Positions 45,392 through 56,100 of a stretch of DNA of 64,000 bases are shown piece by piece. The stretch comes from Amphritea japonica ATCC BAA-1530. Its GTDB lineage: Bacteria > Pseudomonadota > Gammaproteobacteria > Pseudomonadales > Balneatricaceae. The first letter of the stretch is position 1, and each line of letters opens with the position of its first letter. The stretch is from contig NZ_AP014545.1 of assembly GCF_016592435.1 (NCBI RefSeq), positions 2,736,693 to 2,800,692 of the forward strand. The letters are read 5' to 3'. Under the pieces are notes generated by a model that was not told the origin of the DNA, made no database searches, and saw only the letters and a program-made list of their open reading frames with translations. Made by a program: the position numbers and the translations under genes.

Positions 45392-46960
45392 TTAAGCCTC
45401 CTCGTCCTGTAGTAACTGGGGATCCACTTGCTGTACGCCGCTGACCTTCTCAACCATGGTGACGCTCTGCTTCTTCGCGCCAAACAGGTTGAACTCAGTT
45501 TCGCCACCGGCACAGCCGTTACCAAAGGTAAAGCCGCAACCGTTACGCTCGGGGAACGCTTCTTTAGCCAACTCGCGATGACTGGTCGGGATAACGAAAC
45601 GGTCCTCATAGTTGGCAATCGCCAGGTAGCGGTACATCTCTTTCGCCTGGTGCTCGGTCAAACCGGCTTCTTCCAGAACTTCCAGGTTGATCTTGCCTTC
45701 TACCTGCTCATCACGTTTATAGGCACGCATGGCCAACAGACGTTTCAGAGCACTTATGACTGGTTTCTCATCACCCGCGGTAAGCAGGTTAGCCAGATAT
45801 TTCACTGGGATACGCAGACTCTCGACATCCGGAATCGCGCCATTCATGCCGATACTTCCAGCATCAGCAGCAGACTGGATAGGACTCAATGGTGGCACGT
45901 ACCAAACCATTGGCAGGGTACGGTACTCAGGGTGCAGTGGCAGAGCCAGTTTCCAGTCCATCGCCAGTTTGTACACCGGTGAATTCTGCGCAGCCTTAAG
46001 TACGTTGTCGGTCACACCATCCCGGCGCGCCTGTTCAATCACCGCTGGATCAAATGGATCCAGGAAGATTTCCAACTGCTTCTCATACAGATCCTGCTCA
46101 TTACCAGAAGCGGCAACTTCCTGAATGCGGTCTGCGTCATACAGCATCACGCCTAAGTAACGGATACGGCCAACACAGGTTTCAGAGCAGACGGTTGGCA
46201 TACCAGACTCAATCCGTGGGTAACAGAAGATACACTTCTCGGACTTACCGGATTTCCAGTTGTAGTAGATCTTTTTGTAAGGACAGCCACTGACGCACAT
46301 CCGCCAGCCACGACATTTGTCCTGGTCGATCAGAACGATACCGTCCTCTTCACGCTTATAAATGGCACCCGATGGACAGGATGCAGCACAAGCCGGGTTA
46401 AGGCAGTGCTCGCAAAGTCTCGGCAGGTACATCATGAACGTGTTCTCGAACTCGCCGTAGATCTCTTTCTGAACGTTATCGAAGTTCTTATCAACAGAAC
46501 GCTTCTTAAACTCAGTACCGAGAATTTCTTCCCAGTTCGGACCCCACTCGATCTTCTTCATCCGGTCGCCGGTAATCAACGAACGCGGACGTGCTACCGG
46601 CTGATGCTTACCTTCCGGTGAATTGTGAAGATGCTGATAATCGAAGTCGAACGGCTCGTAGTAATCGTCGATCTCTGGCAGATCCGGGTTGGCAAAAATA
46701 TTTGCCAATACCCGCCATTTACCACCGATACGCGGCTCAATACTACCGTCGGCTTTACGCACCCAACCGCCGTTCCATTTGTCCTGATTCTCCCACTCTT
46801 TCGGGTAGCCGATACCAGGCTTACTTTCAACGTTATTGAACCACGCGTATTCCATACCTTCGCGGGAGGTCCAGACGTTCTTACAGGTAATCGAACAGGT
46901 GTGACAACCAATACACTTGTCGAGGTTAAGCACCATGCCTACTTGAGAACGGATTTTCAT
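45392..46960 (-). CDS. narH: Respiratory nitrate reductase beta subunit NarH
   Basis: 522-residue iron-sulfur electron-transfer subunit. Four cysteine groups are visible: CIGCHTCSITCKN near the N-terminus, CEHCLNPACAASCP, CRGWRMCVSGCPYKK (Trp replacing one Cys, giving the [3Fe-4S] cluster) and CIFCYPRI...CSETCVGR. Normal length. Its ATG overlaps the narG TGA by four bases. Confidence 0.96.
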   Translation of the reverse strand: MKIRSQVGMVLNLDKCIGCHTCSITCKNVWTSREGMEYAWFNNVESKPGIGYPKEWENQDKWNGGWVRKADGSIEPRIGGKWRVLANIFANPDLPEIDDYYEPFDFDYQHLHNSPEGKHQPVARPRSLITGDRMKKIEWGPNWEEILGTEFKKRSVDKNFDNVQKEIYGEFENTFMMYLPRLCEHCLNPACAASCPSGAIYKREEDGIVLIDQDKCRGWRMCVSGCPYKKIYYNWKSGKSEKCIFCYPRIESGMPTVCSETCVGRIRYLGVMLYDADRIQEVAASGNEQDLYEKQLEIFLDPFDPAVIEQARRDGVTDNVLKAAQNSPVYKLAMDWKLALPLHPEYRTLPMVWYVPPLSPIQSAADAGSIGMNGAIPDVESLRIPVKYLANLLTAGDEKPVISALKRLLAMRAYKRDEQVEGKINLEVLEEAGLTEHQAKEMYRYLAIANYEDRFVIPTSHRELAKEAFPERNGCGFTFGNGCAGGETEFNLFGAKKQSVTMVEKVSGVQQVDPQLLQDEEA

Positions 46961-49900
46961 TTTACCGCCTCCTGAACATAATCGTTATTCTCGCCATCCA
47001 GCCAGTCGATGTTCTTCATCTTACGTACGACGACGAACTCATCACGGTTGGAACCCACAGTTCCGTAGTAGTTGAACCCGTACGCCTGCTGTGCATAACC
47101 ACCAATCATATGGGTAGGTTTAGGACAAGCACGAGTAACCGAGTTATGAATACCACCACGGGTACCCGAGGTCTCCGAGCCAGGAATATTCACAATACGT
47201 TCCTGAGCGTGGTACATCATTGTCATACCTTCGTTAACCCGCTGTGACACCACCGCACGGGCTGCAATTGCACCGTTGGTGTTGAAGATTTCAACCCAGT
47301 CGTTATCTTCGATGCCAACCTTCTCTGCATCCACTTCGGACATCCAGATAATCGGACCACCCCGAGACAACGTCAGCATCAGCAGGTTGTCACTATAGGT
47401 AGAGTGAATACCCCATTTCTGGTGCGGAGTGATCCAGTTCAGTGCGATCTCAGGGTTGCCGTTAGTCACCTTGTTCATCATCGGCTTAACCGTCTTGGTA
47501 TTGATCGGCGGACGATAAACCAGCAGGCTTTCTCCAAAGTCACGCATCCACTGGTGATCCTGATAATACTGCTGTCGGCCAGTCAGGGTGCGCCATGGAA
47601 TCAGCTCGTGAACGTTGGTGTAACCCGCATTGTAGGAAACATGCTCGTCTTCCAGACCTGACCAGGTCGGTGAGGAGATGATCTTACGAGGTTGCGCCTG
47701 TACATCACGGAATCTAATTTTCTCTTCTTCTTTCGGTTTCGCCAGATGAGTATGATCCAGACCGGTAAACTCGCTCAACGCAGCCCAGGCTTTCACGGCC
47801 ACCTGACCATTGGTTTCCGGTGCAAGACTGAGGATCATTTCCGCAGCATCAATCGCCGTTTCTATTTTGGCGCGATCTTTACTGGCACCCTCTTCGGTAT
47901 GCGTCCAGTTAAGGTTCTTCAGTAACTCAACCTCATCCTTAGTATCCCAGCTAATACCCTTACCGCCGTTACCCATGCTTTCAAGCAATGGTCCGACTGA
48001 TGAGAAGCGGGCGTAAGTGTTCGGGTAGTCACGTTCAACCACCACCAGGTTCGGCATAGTTTTGCCAGGAACCGGTTCACACTCGCCTTTTTTCCAATCT
48101 TTAACATCGTACGGCTGAGAAAGTTCTCCCGGTGAGTCATGCAGTAGAGGCACGCTGACCAGATCTTCTTCCACGCCCAGATGACCCACACAAACCTCAG
48201 AGAATTTCTTCGCAATCTCTTTATAGATATCCCAGTCAGAGCGAGCTTCCCAGGCAGGATCAGTCGCCGCTGAAAGCGGATGAATAAACGGATGCATATC
48301 TGAAGTATTAAGATCGTCCTTCTCGTACCAGGTAGCGGTCGGCAGGACTATATCGGAATACAGACAAGTAGTGGACATACGGAAGTCCAGCGTTACCAGC
48401 AGATCAACCTTGCCTTCAGCGCCTTTGTCATTCCACTTAACTTCTTCTGGCTTAGGTCCGCCCCCTGCACCCAGGTCTTCACCCAGCACAGAATGTTTGG
48501 TGCCCAGCAGATACTTGAGCATGTACTCGTGGCCCTTACCGGATGATCCCAGTAGGTTCGAGCGCCAGATAAACATGTTACGTGGGAAGTTTACTGGGTT
48601 ATCAGGATCTTCAGCTGAGAATTGAATACCACCAGATTTCAACTGATCAACAGTATAATCCTGCGGCGATACACCGGCAGCTGCTGCGGCCTTAGTAATA
48701 CCCAGCGGGTTCTGATTCAGTTGCGGTGTAGATGGCAACCAACCCATTCTTTCAGAACGTACGTTCATGTCGATAAGGCTGCCGGTATACTTGGACTTAT
48801 CTGCCAGCGGCGACAGAATTTCATCCACTTCAAGCTTCTCATAACGCCACTGACTAGAGTGGTTGTAGAAGAAGCTGGTACCGTTCATATGACGGGGTGG
48901 ACGCTGCCAATCGAGACCAAACGCCAGCGGCAACCAACCACACTGAGGGCGCAGTTTCTCTTGCCCTACATAGTGAGCCCAACCACCACCAGACTGACCG
49001 ACACAACCACACATCACGAGCAGGTTGATCAGGCCACGATAGTTCATATCCATGTGATACCAGTGGTTCATACCGGCACCCACGATGATCATGGAGCGAC
49101 CTTTGGTCTTATTCGCAGTATCAGCAAACTCACGAGCGATCTGAATAACTACCTTGCGATCAACGCCGGTAATCTGTTCCTGCCAGGCAGGCGTATACGG
49201 TGCATTGTCATCGAAGCTTTCAGCAACAAAATCGCCACCCAAACCACGGTTAACACCGTAGTTTGCCAGCATCAAGTCGCCAACGGTAACAACCAGAGAC
49301 TCACCACCATCGGCTAACTTGATCTTCTTAGCCGGCAGATTATGGTGAATCACATCATTAAAGGTGTTGTTAGGGAAGTGCTCGTGCTCTACTCCGCCGA
49401 AGTACGGGAAGCCAACAGAGACGATCTCATCATTGTTTTCGATAAGACTCAGAGCCAGTTTAGTCTCTTTACCTTCACCGCCCTCTTTCTCTTCAATATT
49501 CCACTTACCTTTCTCACCCCAACGGAAACCGATAGAGCCATTTGGCACCACAAAGCTATTGCTGCCAGCATCAAAAGCAACGGTCTTCCATTCAGGATTG
49601 TTTTCCTGGCCAAGCGACGCATCAAAGTCAGCGGCACGAATAAAGCGACCCGGAGCAAAGCTGCCATCTTCACGCTTATCCAGCTGTACCAGGAATGGCA
49701 TATCGCTGTATTTGCGGGCGTAGTCCTGGAAATATTCGCTTGGATTATCAACATGGAACTCTTTTAAGATCACATGTCCCATCGCCATCGCCAGTGCAGC
49801 ATCGGTACCCTGCTTAGGGTTCATCCACTGATCACAAAGCTTAGCAACTTCGGAATAATCCGGCGTTACTGCGACGGTTTTAGTACCCTTATAACGTACT

Positions 49901-50709
49901 TCTGTAAAGAAGTGAGCGTCCGGAGTACGCGTCTGCGGTACGTTAGAACCCCAGGCGATGATGTAGTTTGAGTTGTACCAGTCTGCCGATTCCGGTACGT
50001 CGGTCTGCTCGCCCCAGGTCATTGGCGACGCTGGCGGCAGATCGCAGTACCAGTCGTAGAAGCTCAGACAAGAACCGCCGATCAGTGACAGATAACGGGA
50101 TCCTGCTGCATAGGAGACCATGGACATAGCAGGAATTGGCGAGAAACCAACAACCCGGTCCGGACCGTACTGTTTAATAGTGTACGTGTTAGAAGCAGCA
50201 ATGATTTCATTGACTTCATCCCAGCTGGAACGAACAAAACCACCCAGACCACGGATAGACTTGTATGAATTAGCCTTATCTGGATTCTCGACAATTGATT
50301 CCCAGGCATCCACTGGATCTGTATGGGTTTTACGAGCTTCACGCCAAAGTTGCAGCAGACGCTTACGAATAGTCGGATATTTCAGTCGGTTAGCACTGTA
50401 GATATACCAGGAATAACTGGCACCACGCGGACAACCACGTGGTTCGTGGTTCGGTAGATCAGGTCGGGTACGTGGATAATCGGTCTGCTGGGTTTCCCAG
50501 GTAATCAGGCCGTTTTTGACATAAATTTTCCAGCTGCAGGAGCCGGTACAGTTAACCCCGTGGGTAGACCGTACAATTTTGTCGTGCTGCCAGCGTTGGC
50601 GATAGCCATCTTCCCAATCACGGCTTTCCGTGGTGGTTTGGCCGTGACCGTCAGCAAAGCTTTCCGGCTTTTTCTTTAAATATCTTAGTCTATCAAGCAA
50701 ATGGCTCAT
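46957..50709 (-). CDS. narG: Respiratory nitrate reductase alpha subunit NarG
   Basis: 1250-residue catalytic subunit with bis-MGD, reducing nitrate to nitrite on the cytoplasmic side. The FS0 cluster ligands (His in STHGVNC plus CTGSCSW) and the molybdenum-ligand Asp region ([21 protein letters not shown]) are intact. The N-terminus has no twin-arginine export signal, as usual for NarG. GGAG lies 9 nt before the ATG. First gene of narGHJI; its promoter carries an FNR box and NarL heptamers. Confidence 0.96.
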   Translation of the reverse strand: MSHLLDRLRYLKKKPESFADGHGQTTTESRDWEDGYRQRWQHDKIVRSTHGVNCTGSCSWKIYVKNGLITWETQQTDYPRTRPDLPNHEPRGCPRGASYSWYIYSANRLKYPTIRKRLLQLWREARKTHTDPVDAWESIVENPDKANSYKSIRGLGGFVRSSWDEVNEIIAASNTYTIKQYGPDRVVGFSPIPAMSMVSYAAGSRYLSLIGGSCLSFYDWYCDLPPASPMTWGEQTDVPESADWYNSNYIIAWGSNVPQTRTPDAHFFTEVRYKGTKTVAVTPDYSEVAKLCDQWMNPKQGTDAALAMAMGHVILKEFHVDNPSEYFQDYARKYSDMPFLVQLDKREDGSFAPGRFIRAADFDASLGQENNPEWKTVAFDAGSNSFVVPNGSIGFRWGEKGKWNIEEKEGGEGKETKLALSLIENNDEIVSVGFPYFGGVEHEHFPNNTFNDVIHHNLPAKKIKLADGGESLVVTVGDLMLANYGVNRGLGGDFVAESFDDNAPYTPAWQEQITGVDRKVVIQIAREFADTANKTKGRSMIIVGAGMNHWYHMDMNYRGLINLLVMCGCVGQSGGGWAHYVGQEKLRPQCGWLPLAFGLDWQRPPRHMNGTSFFYNHSSQWRYEKLEVDEILSPLADKSKYTGSLIDMNVRSERMGWLPSTPQLNQNPLGITKAAAAAGVSPQDYTVDQLKSGGIQFSAEDPDNPVNFPRNMFIWRSNLLGSSGKGHEYMLKYLLGTKHSVLGEDLGAGGGPKPEEVKWNDKGAEGKVDLLVTLDFRMSTTCLYSDIVLPTATWYEKDDLNTSDMHPFIHPLSAATDPAWEARSDWDIYKEIAKKFSEVCVGHLGVEEDLVSVPLLHDSPGELSQPYDVKDWKKGECEPVPGKTMPNLVVVERDYPNTYARFSSVGPLLESMGNGGKGISWDTKDEVELLKNLNWTHTEEGASKDRAKIETAIDAAEMILSLAPETNGQVAVKAWAALSEFTGLDHTHLAKPKEEEKIRFRDVQAQPRKIISSPTWSGLEDEHVSYNAGYTNVHELIPWRTLTGRQQYYQDHQWMRDFGESLLVYRPPINTKTVKPMMNKVTNGNPEIALNWITPHQKWGIHSTYSDNLLMLTLSRGGPIIWMSEVDAEKVGIEDNDWVEIFNTNGAIAARAVVSQRVNEGMTMMYHAQERIVNIPGSETSGTRGGIHNSVTRACPKPTHMIGGYAQQAYGFNYYGTVGSNRDEFVVVRKMKNIDWLDGENNDYVQEAVK

Positions 50710-50909
50710 GTCATTATCTCCTGAAACCTCTTGGTCAGGACAAGATTCACCGGATGATGAATCTCTCTGAATATTTCCCCAGAAAAGCAGACATTTAATA
50801 GGCTGCTAACCTGGATTCCAACGGTCTGGCTGCAAGTGACGCTGCGGGGTTGCAGATCGCCTGCGGGTTAATGTAGAGCTCAAACTACGTGATAACGGGT
50901 TTAGATCTG

Positions 50910-50923
50910 TTGACACAGATCAA
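50910..50923. promoter_or_regulatory. FNR/Anr-type box, narG promoter
   Basis: On the minus strand TTGATCTGTGTCAA, one mismatch from TTGAT-N4-ATCAA. A TAGTTT -10-like hexamer at 50882-50887 is correctly spaced for a -41.5 promoter starting near 50875, giving a leader of about 165 nt. Confidence 0.75.
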
Positions 50924-50959
50924 CAGCCGGGGAACTCGAAAATGGCAAAAACCGCACTA

Positions 50960-50980
50960 TACCTCCAAAGTGATACTTCC
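50960..50980. promoter_or_regulatory. NarL-type heptamer pair upstream of narG
   Basis: TACCTCC (50960) and TACTTCC (50974), each 6 of 7 to TACYYMT, lie 85-105 bp upstream of the expected narG start. They are tandem, not a 7-2-7 palindrome. Confidence 0.5.
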
Positions 50981-51389
50981 TCAAAAAACACATAACACTA
51001 TGTTTTATAAAAGATAATAGGTTTAAGCGCCTTACTGAGACAGAAAAAATCATTGTTCGAGTTCTTTATGGGTATGCCATCTGAGAAAATCATTATCAGC
51101 ATTGGTTACTGCGAAACATCATGCAGTGAAAGGTGAGCAAGAAACTTCCAGCAAGAAAAAAACAGGGATTCAGACAAGGTCAGATAACAGCTATTTTGCC
51201 GCAGCGAATGCTCAAAGCACCTATAAGAGAATTCACCTTAAGACCGAAGCTCGATAGCCTTCTTCCGATCCTTTAATCATCTAGTGCTTTGACGACGCGT
51301 TTTGGCATCAATCAGGTCGGAGCCGGACAACTCTGAATATCCAGCGAACCTACAATGACAGATCTTTCAATCAATCTTATGGAGCTGAT
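50981..51389. other. Intergenic stretch between nar promoter and cupin gene
   Basis: About 400 bp without a gene. It must contain the cupin promoter, but I see no clear motif, hairpin or RNA gene. Confidence 0.5.
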
Positions 51390-51734
51390 ATGTCCGATTT
51401 CATCACAGTCATGCGCGAAACCTGCCCCACTCCAATTGTTGACGCTACCAAGTGGAAGCGTATTGGCGGTGATCCACACACAGTGAACCTTAACGCCTAC
51501 CTTTCCGAAGATGGCAGCAAGATAATGGGTACCTGGATCTGCACACCGGGAAAATTCGAAGTAGATTACGATAAATGGGAGTTTTGTCACTTCCTTGAAG
51601 GTTACTGCATCATCACACCCGAAGGCGAAGAACCCGTGCACCTGAAAGGCGGCGATGTATTCGTTATTGAACCGGGCATGAAAGGCACCTGGGAAGTAGT
51701 AGAGACCGTGCGCAAATACTTCGTCTTTGCCTAA
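51390..51734 (+). CDS. Small cupin protein (cupin_3/DUF861 type)
   Basis: 114-residue single-domain cupin. EFCHFLEGYCIITPEG and PVHLKGGDVFVIEPGMKGTWEV are the two half-motifs; the first metal-site pattern is reduced, so metal binding is uncertain. Related proteins are often found with amine or amino-acid catabolism, but nothing next to it supports a specific role. GGAG lies 5 nt before the ATG. Confidence 0.82.
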   Translation: MSDFITVMRETCPTPIVDATKWKRIGGDPHTVNLNAYLSEDGSKIMGTWICTPGKFEVDYDKWEFCHFLEGYCIITPEGEEPVHLKGGDVFVIEPGMKGTWEVVETVRKYFVFA

Positions 51735-51766
51735 GCGCTTTGACAGATCGTAGATTAGGGTTAAGG

Positions 51767-52255
51767 CTTTAGCTTTTCTCTGTGAACTCTGTGTTCTCGG
51801 TGATGCATCTGTGCCATTAAAAGCATTAAGAACGGTTTACCACAGAGGACACGGAGAGCACCGAGGGGATAATTAAAGGGCTTTTGTCTTTCTCTGTGAG
51901 CTCGGTGTTCTCGGTGGTTCATCTTTGCCGTTAAAAGCATTAAGAACGGTTTACCACAGAGGGCACGGAGAACACCGAGGGAATAATTAAAAGGCTTTTA
52001 TCTTTCTCTGTGAACTCTGTGCTCTCGGTAGTTCATCTTTACCGTTAAAAGCCTTAAGAGCGGTTTACCACGGAGGGCACGGAAAGCACCGAGTGGAATA
52101 ATTAAAAAGCTTTTGTCTTTCTCTGTGAGCTCGGTGTTCTCGGTGTTCTCGGTGGTGCATCTTTGCCGTTAATAGCATTAAGAACGGCTTACCACAGAGG
52201 GCACAAAGAACACCGAGGTTGATGTATATAAAGGCTTAGGCTCTTCTTTGTGACT
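51767..52255. repeat. Tandem array of about 115-bp repeats
   Basis: Four units and a partial fifth fill the gap between the cupin and hydrolase genes, with a period of 114-115 bp (the CTTTTRTCTTTCTCTGTG segment recurs at 51881, 51995 and 52110). Each unit contains CTCGGTGTTCTCGGTGGT and, further on, ACCACAGAGGGCACGG, which are nearly complementary. Each unit can thus form an imperfect hairpin. Units differ by a few substitutions, and the fourth has an extra GTTCTCG step. Short CTCTGTG/CACAGAG-rich dispersed repeats of this kind occur in many bacteria. Confidence 0.9.
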
Positions 52256-52257
52256 CG

Positions 52258-52857
52258 TTAAAGTGAAGCAATCAGCTCTGACAAAGCTTGCTCACCGTTT
52301 CTGAAGACAGGCCAGCCATCACCGGTCAGAATAGCGTCAATACCCTTGATTGATGCAACCCTTTTTACAGAGGCTTTCGCTTGTTCTAGATGTTGTAGTT
52401 TAGCGTCCGGTATCATGCAAAGCTTACCACCGGAATGCGCTCTGATAAGGTCACCCGTGATAAGCGTGCTTCCTTCAACAATGAAGGCGAGCTCACCCTC
52501 TGTTTTAGAGCCATTCAAAGCATAGACATCAAGCCCATCAATAACACTTCTGCCTTCACTTAACCACTGTGTACATGGAATAGGGAAGCTAGCCTTTTCA
52601 CCAGCTGGCCCCCAAATGTCAGCACCGGTTTGTTGAGCTAAAACCTTAGCGTTCCTAATATGATCAGAATTAGAAATGATGATGTGACTGACACTTCCCA
52701 ATGATTTCAGATGGTTTTCATCATGGGCTGTTAAAGGTAGCGGATCAAAAATCACATTACCGCCATCCCTCACCCAAAGGTAACTGTGAAAGTCTATATC
52801 TCTGTCTTCATCAAACTGAGTCCAGCAAAATAGATTTTTCTTGTGGAGTAATTTCAT
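52258..52857 (-). CDS. Metallo-beta-lactamase-fold protein, degenerate metal site
   Basis: 199-residue protein with the overall strand order of the metallo-beta-lactamase fold (VIFDPLP, HIIISNSDH, TLITGDLIRAHSGG, ILTGDGWPVF). The metal motif HxHxDH is reduced to SNSDH, and the second-metal Asp of TGD remains. A full two-metal site is unlikely, so hydrolase activity is doubtful. Cytoplasmic. No clear neighbour partner. Confidence 0.7.
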   Translation of the reverse strand: MKLLHKKNLFCWTQFDEDRDIDFHSYLWVRDGGNVIFDPLPLTAHDENHLKSLGSVSHIIISNSDHIRNAKVLAQQTGADIWGPAGEKASFPIPCTQWLSEGRSVIDGLDVYALNGSKTEGELAFIVEGSTLITGDLIRAHSGGKLCMIPDAKLQHLEQAKASVKRVASIKGIDAILTGDGWPVFRNGEQALSELIASL

Positions 52858-53296
52858 GAGTTATTCTCTCTATACTGCAGCAACATAATTATAATGATGA
52901 GTCCTGCCGGGGAAAAATCATCGGTTATGCCATGAACTGTTGACGCTCTTATAGCCGTAAACCTCATTCAGAATGTCAGTATAGCACCGCTCCATTTCAT
53001 CCCCTTATACAATGCATCTCGATGCAAAGTATAAGAAAGTACGACATTAGCTTTTACTAACCGATCACTATCCCCCCCTTGACGCTTCAGTAACAAAGAT
53101 CACCTGGGAAGGGTGGCTCAAACCTCGTTAAAATTCCCCAATCAAATACCTCTAATGCAGCGGTCATTTTTCGGCCTGTTTATGACGACTAACAATGAGG
53201 CTGTAACATCAGGAGTAAACGCCCACCTTTTTCACAATATGAAATCAGACCATTATTTATTAGAATACGAGATATGAAAATTCAGGACCCCGTTCA
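52858..53296. other. Intergenic stretch between divergent hydrolase and IclR genes
   Basis: 439 bp without a gene. It must hold two divergent promoters; no inverted repeat or RNA was recognised. Confidence 0.5.
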
Positions 53297-54106
53297 ATGT
53301 CAGACAACAAACCCGCTACCCGAATTCAAGTAATCGATCGCGCAGCTCAGATTCTAGATGCCATCTCGCGTTACTCGCAACCGGTTACGCTTAAGGTACT
53401 GAGTGCCGAAACAGGACTCCACCCTTCTACTGCTCACCGAATACTCCACTCGCTAATCGATAATCGTTTTGTCGATCGCAACAGCAACGGTGAATACTGG
53501 TTGGGAAACCGACTAATGCAACTCACTAATAAACGTCATACCGACGTTGATCTGCGAGCAGTTGCCCTGCCCTATATGGAACGATTACGGGACAAACTGG
53601 GGGAGAGTATTAACCTGACGATTCGCGAAGGTGATGTCATCATCTATTTTGAGCGAGCGATTCCGAATCGGATGATGCATGTACATCAACTGGTCGGCAG
53701 TAGAGCTCCTTTGCATGTCACCGGTGTCGGAAAGCTGATGCTAGGCATGGGCGGCATACAAGAGATCAGTCGTTATGCAGAACGCACCAATTTGCCATCC
53801 TATACTCAGAATACCTTCTCCTCGCTGTCATTATTGACCGAAGAGTGTCTGCAGTCAGCCATGCGCGGCTATGCTCTGGATAATGAAGAAGCGGAGATCG
53901 GCGTAGGCTGCATCGGTGTGCTGATCTATGATCAGACGAACCTGCCCGTTGCAGGGCTATCTATTTCGGCGCCGATAGAAAGGCGTAATTTGAAATGGAC
54001 TAAAGAGCTAAAAGAAGCCGCTAAAATGATCTCGGTTCAGTTAGGTTATAAAGAAACCAGACTCTCAGACTCACACCCATCTGTCAGCTCAACGCAGAAA
54101 ATATAA
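53297..54106 (+). CDS. IclR-family transcription regulator
   Basis: 269-residue regulator. Winged helix at about 10-70 (RAAQILDAISRY, TLKVLSAETGLHPSTAHRILHSL) and a C-terminal effector domain (YMERLRDKLGESINLTIREGD, GKLMLG, ALDNEEAEIGVGCIGV). Such regulators usually govern catabolism of aromatic or small organic acids. No catabolic operon is adjacent, so the target is unknown. Confidence 0.9.
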   Translation: MSDNKPATRIQVIDRAAQILDAISRYSQPVTLKVLSAETGLHPSTAHRILHSLIDNRFVDRNSNGEYWLGNRLMQLTNKRHTDVDLRAVALPYMERLRDKLGESINLTIREGDVIIYFERAIPNRMMHVHQLVGSRAPLHVTGVGKLMLGMGGIQEISRYAERTNLPSYTQNTFSSLSLLTEECLQSAMRGYALDNEEAEIGVGCIGVLIYDQTNLPVAGLSISAPIERRNLKWTKELKEAAKMISVQLGYKETRLSDSHPSVSSTQKI

Positions 54107-54443
54107 GAGAATCACCATTTTGAGAAAAATGTCACTCATATAGGCTGTAGTATTCCAGTCAACTGATCTAAAGTGTTAATAACCTGAATGAAGTTAACCT
54201 TTTGTAATTTATTGTTTTGTTGTTAACTGCGGTTCACAGGTTTCTGATAATTCATTGAATTATAGGAAGCTGCAAAGCATCTCTGGGTATTCTCTGCCAA
54301 CACGCAAAGACATCAAGAGCTGGTTCGCATTTTCCTTAGTTAGTCTACGTTATAGACAAGACTATGCAGAGGCTTTGTAGCCATGAAGCTTCCTGCTCGG
54401 ATGTAGCAATAACGGCTAACCATTACGAAAGGAATGCCAAACG
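54107..54443. promoter_or_regulatory. Intergenic region with AGTTAAC inverted repeat
   Basis: 337 bp upstream of the LysM-FecR gene. AGTTAAC (54192-54198) and GTTAACT (54232-54238) form a spaced inverted repeat around an AT-rich core; it could be an operator. Nothing else stands out. Confidence 0.3.
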
Positions 54444-56096
54444 ATGACTGTCAGCCGGATAGCACTTAACTTCTCTTTTTGCTTAATCGTTTTACTTACA
54501 ACCTCACTCCACTCATCACTGAGCCAGGCACAAGAGTGGGTTTATACTACGGTTGAAGGCGACAACCTCTGGAACCTCAGTGAAAAGCACCTGGACCGGG
54601 TCACACGGTTTCAGCAGCTTCAGAAGCTCAATAATATTAAAAACCCGCGTCAGCTTCAGCCCGGCACACGTTTGCGAGTACCGTTAAAATGGATTCGAAG
54701 CAATCCGGTACCAGCTGAAATATCCGAGTTACGTGGCGAAGCTGAACTACTGCGAGCGGCTGACAACAGTGTTATCCCTCTTACAGAGGGCAGCCAGATT
54801 CAGTTAGGTGATCGGATTCGCTCCGGTGCAGATACCACGCTGGCGATTCGCTTTGCCGATAACACCGTGCTGACACTCTACAGCGACAGTCTGATTCGAT
54901 TTGACCATCTCAGTGCCCACGGCACAACTGGGATGGTTGATTCCAGATTAAACTTGCTGAAAGGTCGAATGGATACCCGGGTAACCCCTGCGTCAGGGCC
55001 TGGCTCTCGATTTGAAATTGAAACCCCTTCAGCCATTAGTGCGGTCAGGGGAACTGAATACCGCGCAACCGTCGCTGATGAAGGTCAGCTGTCTAATATT
55101 GAGGTGCTTCACGGCAAAGTAGTCGTGAGCGGTGCCGACAAGAAAAGACTCATTAAAGCAGGCTACGGCACCCAGATTGCTACCGGCACGGCCCCTATCC
55201 CACCCAAAAAATTACTACCGCCACCACCGTTTAAAAAACCTGACGGCCCTATTCGTAGCATCAACTGGATAATCAACTGGCAAACTAACGAAGATGCACG
55301 CGAATACCGTATAGAAGTATCAGAAGACGCCAGTTTTAATACATTGCTATGGCAACAGATCAGCGAATATTCCCGGGCTCCTTTACCTGATCTCCCCGAC
55401 GGTAAATACTTTGCCCGTGTTCGCGGAATCGACCAACTGGGGCTTGAGGGACAAAGCAGTGTTCTCGCGTTCACCCTGGACGCCAGACCACAACCCCCGG
55501 TTCAACTATCACCCGCAGATAAAAAACTCTTGCGGGGGCAATCACCTGAACTGCAATGGACAGCTTCAGAAGACGCCGCTCGTTATCACCTGGAGATAGC
55601 TACCGATGCCACATTTAACAATTTAATTGTGGATGATAAGGGTATTAGTGGTAACCGATATGACAGTTCAGCACTGCCTGTTCCGGGCAACTATTTCTGG
55701 CGTTTAACGAGTGTCACTGCGGATAATGAATTCGGGCCAGCAGGCCTTATTCGGGAATGGGAGACCAAACCAATTCCCGCTAAAGTTGATGCACAGATGA
55801 GTGCGTCGGAAGATGGAATGCTGGTTGCCAGCTGGCCATCCACCAATGACAGAGAGACCTACCAGGTTCAACTGGCTTACGATAAAGCATTTAATAATAT
55901 TCAAACCGATTCAATACTCACAAAACCAGAAATGAGTTTCCAGCCGGTTAAAAATACTCCTCGTTATTTAAGAGTACGCACAATTGCAACCGATGGTTAT
56001 ATCGGGCCTTGGGGAGCAACTCAAAAAGTGGTACCAGTTACCGACTATACGCCTGTGGCTATCTGGGGTTCCATTATGCTGCTTATATTGCTGTAA
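54444..56096 (+). CDS. Secreted LysM-FecR domain protein
   Basis: 550-residue exported protein. Signal peptide of about 29 residues (SQA), LysM peptidoglycan-binding domain at about 33-80 (GDNLWNLSEKHL...LQPGTRLRVP), FecR domain at about 95-215 (GDRIRSGADTTLAIRFAD, ETPSAISAVRGTEYR), then two or three fibronectin-like repeats with SPADKKLLRGQSPELQW, and a C-terminal hydrophobic helix. Not the FecR of iron signalling; this LysM-FecR layout is often paired with CHASE2 proteins, as here. Its stop is 4 bp before the next start. Confidence 0.88.
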   Translation: MTVSRIALNFSFCLIVLLTTSLHSSLSQAQEWVYTTVEGDNLWNLSEKHLDRVTRFQQLQKLNNIKNPRQLQPGTRLRVPLKWIRSNPVPAEISELRGEAELLRAADNSVIPLTEGSQIQLGDRIRSGADTTLAIRFADNTVLTLYSDSLIRFDHLSAHGTTGMVDSRLNLLKGRMDTRVTPASGPGSRFEIETPSAISAVRGTEYRATVADEGQLSNIEVLHGKVVVSGADKKRLIKAGYGTQIATGTAPIPPKKLLPPPPFKKPDGPIRSINWIINWQTNEDAREYRIEVSEDASFNTLLWQQISEYSRAPLPDLPDGKYFARVRGIDQLGLEGQSSVLAFTLDARPQPPVQLSPADKKLLRGQSPELQWTASEDAARYHLEIATDATFNNLIVDDKGISGNRYDSSALPVPGNYFWRLTSVTADNEFGPAGLIREWETKPIPAKVDAQMSASEDGMLVASWPSTNDRETYQVQLAYDKAFNNIQTDSILTKPEMSFQPVKNTPRYLRVRTIATDGYIGPWGATQKVVPVTDYTPVAIWGSIMLLILL

Positions 56097-56100
56097 ACAG

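Noticed and set aside
45391-45618. Long N-terminal extension of narJ
   Set aside because: It would lie wholly within narH; the ATG at 45390 has a strong ribosome site and the family's normal N-terminus.
48622-49317. 231-residue open frame opposite narG
   Set aside because: NarG is certain on the other strand; the frame shows no domain and no start signal.
51767-52255. CRISPR array
   Set aside because: The whole 115-bp unit repeats, with no unique spacers between short direct repeats and no cas genes nearby.
55984-56100. N-terminal extension of the CHASE2 protein
   Set aside because: It overlaps the end of the LysM-FecR gene in another frame; the ATG at 56101 directly precedes the membrane helix expected for CHASE2 proteins.
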